From NCBI GenBank assembly GCA_027579435.1, contig JANBPK010001782.1, positions 1 through 11,129 on the forward strand: a DNA stretch of 11,129 bases, in the 5' to 3' direction. Each line of letters begins with the position of its first letter. Position 1 is the stretch's first letter. This document shows positions 7,806 to 11,129 of the stretch, in pieces. The position numbers were made by a program, and so were the translations under genes. The notes beneath the pieces are model-generated. The model did not search any database. It saw only the letters and a program-made list of their open reading frames with translations, and had not been told where the DNA came from. The DNA is from Candolleomyces eurysporus (Eukaryota > Basidiomycota > Agaricomycetes > Agaricales > Psathyrellaceae).

Positions 7806-10800
7806 ATGCCAAAGGACCAGACCAGCAACAAACACCCAGAGCCCCGCTTTTTCAGCCCATACCCTGAGCTCTCCAGCAGTCGTACGGGAGGCAATTCGTT
7901 TCACGATGCTACGATAGCCAGACTGATGCCGCCCCCGCTCTTTGAGGAGGGAGCCATCATTCCACCGCCACTTACCAGCCCAGATATCACGCCCCGGAGT
8001 CGACACATTTTCGAAAATGCTCATGATTTCCAGGTGGGCCCTATCCACTACAACCTTGGTATGCCCAATGTTCGGCCCATTGGACGAGTTGACGGTGTGT
8101 AGTGATTCTGCCTCGTTCGAGACGGATACTAACGATTGCGAATGTACCACCTTTCCAGGATGGGAGGTACTAATCCAAAACATGTCCCCCAACGCCCTAC
8201 ACAACGCCTCTGCTCGATATGATGCTCCAAAATGTGATGAAGACACACGAGTTGAAGTTACTACGGAGCTCATGGACCATATCAAGGATTGGGACGGCCC
8301 TCAACCCTTGCTGTGTCTGACGGGTGCTGCTGGGTCTGGGAAGTCTACGCTGCAACAAACCATTGCCGAGTGTTGCGCAGAGTCAGGCATCCTTGGCTCG
8401 GCATATTTCTTTTCGAGGGAGGACCCTACCAGGAATACCATTTCCACCGTTTTACCCACGATTGCCTTCCAATTGGGTTTACACAATCCCGACCTCAAAC
8501 AAGCTATCGTCGCAGCCCCGTCATCTTTGAGAGATCACTGAAAGCTCAAATGGACAGCCTGCTCGTTCGTCCAATGAAGCACCTGAACCTCGACACCTTT
8601 CCGCACGCCATTCTCATCGACGGCCTGGATGAGTGCGAAGGTGAAGACCGCCAGGCAGAACTGTTGGTTGCCATCAGGGAGTGTCTTCTCAACAGAGGCC
8701 TCCCCTTCCGCATATTCATTGCCAGCAGGCCGGAATGGGCTATTCGTACGGCGCTGGAACCCGGCGGTCACCTTCACGCAATAGCGTACCATATCCGGCT
8801 GAGCGACGAGTATGATGCCAGCGGCGATATGCGTCGATATCTCGAGAGGAGGTTTCAAGCCCTCAGTTTCCGGACTGGCAATCCCCGCTGGTTCACCGAG
8901 AGCGATATCGAAACCCTGGTGGAAGCTGGCTCAGGACAGTTCGTCTACGTGGCGATGGTGTACAAATACATCTCGGAACGTCGAACTTCGCCCGCTGAGA
9001 ATCTGAAGATCGTCCTCACATGGACACCCCACAAAGGACAGATGGCCCGACCCTTAGAAGCCCTCGACAAACTTTACACCAACGTTTTGTTGAACGCGAA
9101 GGATGCGTATGAGGCCACTGATGCCCACTCTGGACGGAACTTTCTCCTCCTCCTCAGGATTCACCATGCCAATTGCTTTAACAAGTTGGTTCTTTCAATG
9201 TCACGGGAAGACCTCTCAAAACTACTTCACCTAGAAAACGGGTCCACAGAAATTCTCATTTCTGACCTCCATTCCGTTGTGACAATCAGTGGGGACTATG
9301 ATTCGACATCCTATCTACGAATGTTACACCGGCCATTTTCCAACTTCTTGGATACAGAAAGTCGTGCAAAGGATTTGTTCGTACCTCTTACTCAAGTTCA
9401 CGCGCACCTGACAAAGTGCTGTCTCCTCCACATCATCAAATCCCCATATCCTGGTTTTCGTGCGTGATCTTGTCCAGTACTCGATGCTCTGTTGCTGACT
9501 CAGCTCACAGGAGAGTTCGCCATACGTTACCTTCCAGTGTTTTGGCGAGCAAGCTCTGCTAGCATTGATGATGAAATTATCGTTTTCATTCAGAAAGGTG
9601 GATGGCATCAAATCGACTATGCAGATGTCAGGTACAAAGGCCACTATTCAATGTTATTGACAAAATTCGACTCAATCACTCAGGGTCTCAAGGTATGCGT
9701 AGGCGATTTTTTCGTGTTTATCGGACGCAAACTGACATTTTTNATCCCTCGTTTAGAAACGAAGTCCTGAAGCCGTTGTGATTATGAGCGGCTTTTTCAA
9801 CAAATGGAAGCGTGACTATGAAGAATTCTGTTTGAGCCAGGACGAGCCGAAAGAAGCCAAAGTGGCCCATCGCGCCGCCTTCATCACAGCTGACGATGCG
9901 CTTGAACACCTCAAACTGCACCAGAAAGACATCATCAAGGTCATGAATAGCCCAGAGATCTCGATGATTGCACTAGCGGGGTTTAACGAAGGTCTGGTTC
10001 AACAGGGCACGGCAACGCTACTACAAGAAATCCACATCATGCTTTCAAAAGATATCAAGCCACCGCAGCACGTCTTAGACGCTGTCGGCAAAGCGTGCTC
10101 GCCCTTTCCTTCCATGGTTTTCATGCCATCCGGAACGACGTTTCGACCACCCGTGTTCAACGCCGAGGGTAAAATTTTGACCTTCGAGGACTTGATTCCA
10201 CCTTCATCTGCTTCCCAACCTCGCTTCAACGTTGCGCTGGAAAAGGGGCAGACCTCGGTTGTTCATAGGTTGACTAAAACCGAGCACACTGACCAACCTC
10301 CCGGTGATCACACCCATGACGGACAAGGTCGAGACGAGCGATCCAGAGGCTCACCAACAGAGGCCCGCAGGGTTCAGCCTCAGTCCGGGATACCAAGGAG
10401 GGGTCGCTCGTTTGACGAACTACAACCCGACGAGGAAGGGAGTAGTGGGGACAATGACAGAACGGACGGCATCTCACGAGATACCGCGACCGGAGAAGAC
10501 AAGAACGCCCCGATTGCTAACGCTCACGGTGGAGAACATTTGCCGCCGTCTCAAGGTCCGCCTGTCCCGGGAGATGGTGGTACCACTCAGCGACCCCACA
10601 ACATTCATTTTGACATCACGGCTGCGATTTATCAACCATCGCCGGGATCTGGTATATTGCAAGAACTGCAGCTGACGGGCAAATTCAATTTTCAGGTATG
10701 TATACAGCTGTGGATACCCTTTCTCTTAACGAACTCTCATTTTCTGGACTGCATAGCTCACCTCAGGACGTACTTCCAGTGTGGACTTCACCCGGATGCA

Positions 10801-11129
10801 GTGCCAAGCTCACAAGAAATCAAACGCCTCTTACGAGTACTCCCAAAACTACTTGAAGATTTTGATCGACAGCTACAGTCCTCAGTGGAGTTTAGAGAAG
10901 CATAAACCCAAAAGTACACGGGCCTCCGATGGGCAAGTGAAACGCATAGAGTCAACGAAGACTACCTGGCAACAGACGCTCAAGGGTGTGTTCACACTTG
11001 TTCCAAAGGCCGAATACGGTCTAGGCCATGCCGGAGAGCGCGCAATGTCGGATGAGGCCATTCACTTTAAATCTCGCATTATCCAACGACAGAATCGGGG
11101 GGTGTTTTGGTGGACCTTCCACGTTGACG
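7806..11129 (+). CDS. NACHT-domain NLR-like STAND NTPase, 3' partial, one frameshift
   Basis: A probable intracellular NTP-driven switch of the fungal NLR-like family. My exons are 7806-8058, 8159-9459, 9511-9692, 9757-10695 and 10757 to the edge, all joining in frame. Introns are 100, 51, 64 and 61 nt; the first has TACTAAC at 8127-8133. Features in order: FENAHDF near residue 70; the family signature ALHNASARYDAPKCDEDTRV just before NACHT; Walker A GAAGSGKS (8323-8346, about residues 140-147); Walker B ILIDGLDE (8610-8633); FRIFIASRPEW (about 8706-8738); and GSGQFVYVA (about 8930). Exon 4 encodes a helical region, then a hydrophilic Gly/Pro/Asp/Arg-rich linker (about residues 750-860). Exon 5 is a 373-nt open stretch ending FWWTFHVD. 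No WD40, ankyrin or TPR repeats are seen. One base appears missing at the C-run 8516-8519; otherwise frame 1 stops at 8539-8541. The start could be 7740. Confidence 0.85.
8059..8158 (+). other. Intron 1 of the NACHT gene
   Basis: The donor is TTG|GTATGC and the acceptor TTTCCAG|GATGG. A perfect TACTAAC branch site lies at 8127-8133, 25 nt before the acceptor. Splicing joins HYNLG to WEVLIQNMS in frame and removes a TAG at 8100-8102. The alternative donor CAG|GTGGGC at about 8034 would put exon 2 out of frame. Confidence 0.8.

Noticed and set aside
7746..8285. 179-codon minus-strand frame opposite the NACHT 5' exons
   Set aside because: It crosses the C-run/N at 7780-7789 and lies antisense to a well-supported exon with a conserved motif; a shadow.
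8289..8515. Reading the 392-codon frame from 8289 as the true start of the ATPase protein
   Set aside because: Its first 75 or so residues are out-of-frame translation of the Walker A region; the real frame there is the one with GAAGSGKS.
10304..10675. Alternative plus-strand frame inside exon 4
   Set aside because: It overlaps the hydrophilic linker, where base composition keeps other frames open; the main frame is supported on both sides by splicing.
1..11129. Transposon ends, long terminal repeats, CRISPR arrays, tRNA or rRNA genes
   Set aside because: I looked for terminal repeats, transposase or reverse-transcriptase motifs, spaced repeats and cloverleaf-like sequence, and found none I could support.

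Overview
The window looks like draft genomic DNA from a mushroom-forming basidiomycete (Agaricomycetes). The evidence is class I hydrophobins of basidiomycete type, short 51-100 nt GT-AG introns with CTRAY-like branch sites, an F-box remnant of the type abundant in Agaricomycetes, and a NACHT ATPase of the large agaricomycete NLR-like family. The species cannot be told from the sequence. Five isolated N bases (118, 1863, 3045, 7789, 9743) suggest shallow coverage, so single-base lesions must be read with caution.

Layout. (1) 1-3374 is a small hydrophobin cluster. It holds a 5'-partial gene on the minus strand (1-183), a complete three-exon class I hydrophobin on the minus strand (1235-1729), and a divergently oriented, decayed third copy on the plus strand (2933-3374). 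All three share an upstream block near a CGCCGAC core, and the two minus-strand genes share a TATA-like box. The decayed copy has lost the TATA segment as well as coding integrity. (2) 3599-5624 holds a short plus-strand ORF broken by one TGA, meeting tail to tail a multiply frameshifted minus-strand F-box/LRR-like remnant. (3) 5625-7805 is mostly unassigned, with weak open frames only. (4) 7806-11129 is the main gene of the window, a NACHT-domain NLR-like (STAND) NTPase of at least about 1,016 residues in five exons that runs off the right edge. It carries Walker A, Walker B and ASRPE motifs, a helical region, a hydrophilic disordered linker and an unrecognised C-terminal domain in place of obvious WD40, ankyrin or TPR repeats. 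Its reading frame breaks once, at a four-C run (8516-8519).

The genes do not form an operon. Hydrophobins coat hyphal and spore surfaces; the NACHT protein is probably an intracellular sensor or signalling ATPase. The region resembles accessory fungal sequence: duplicated surface-protein genes, decaying F-box copies and an NLR-like gene. The most interesting items are the C-terminal architecture of the NACHT gene and the step-by-step decay visible in the third hydrophobin.
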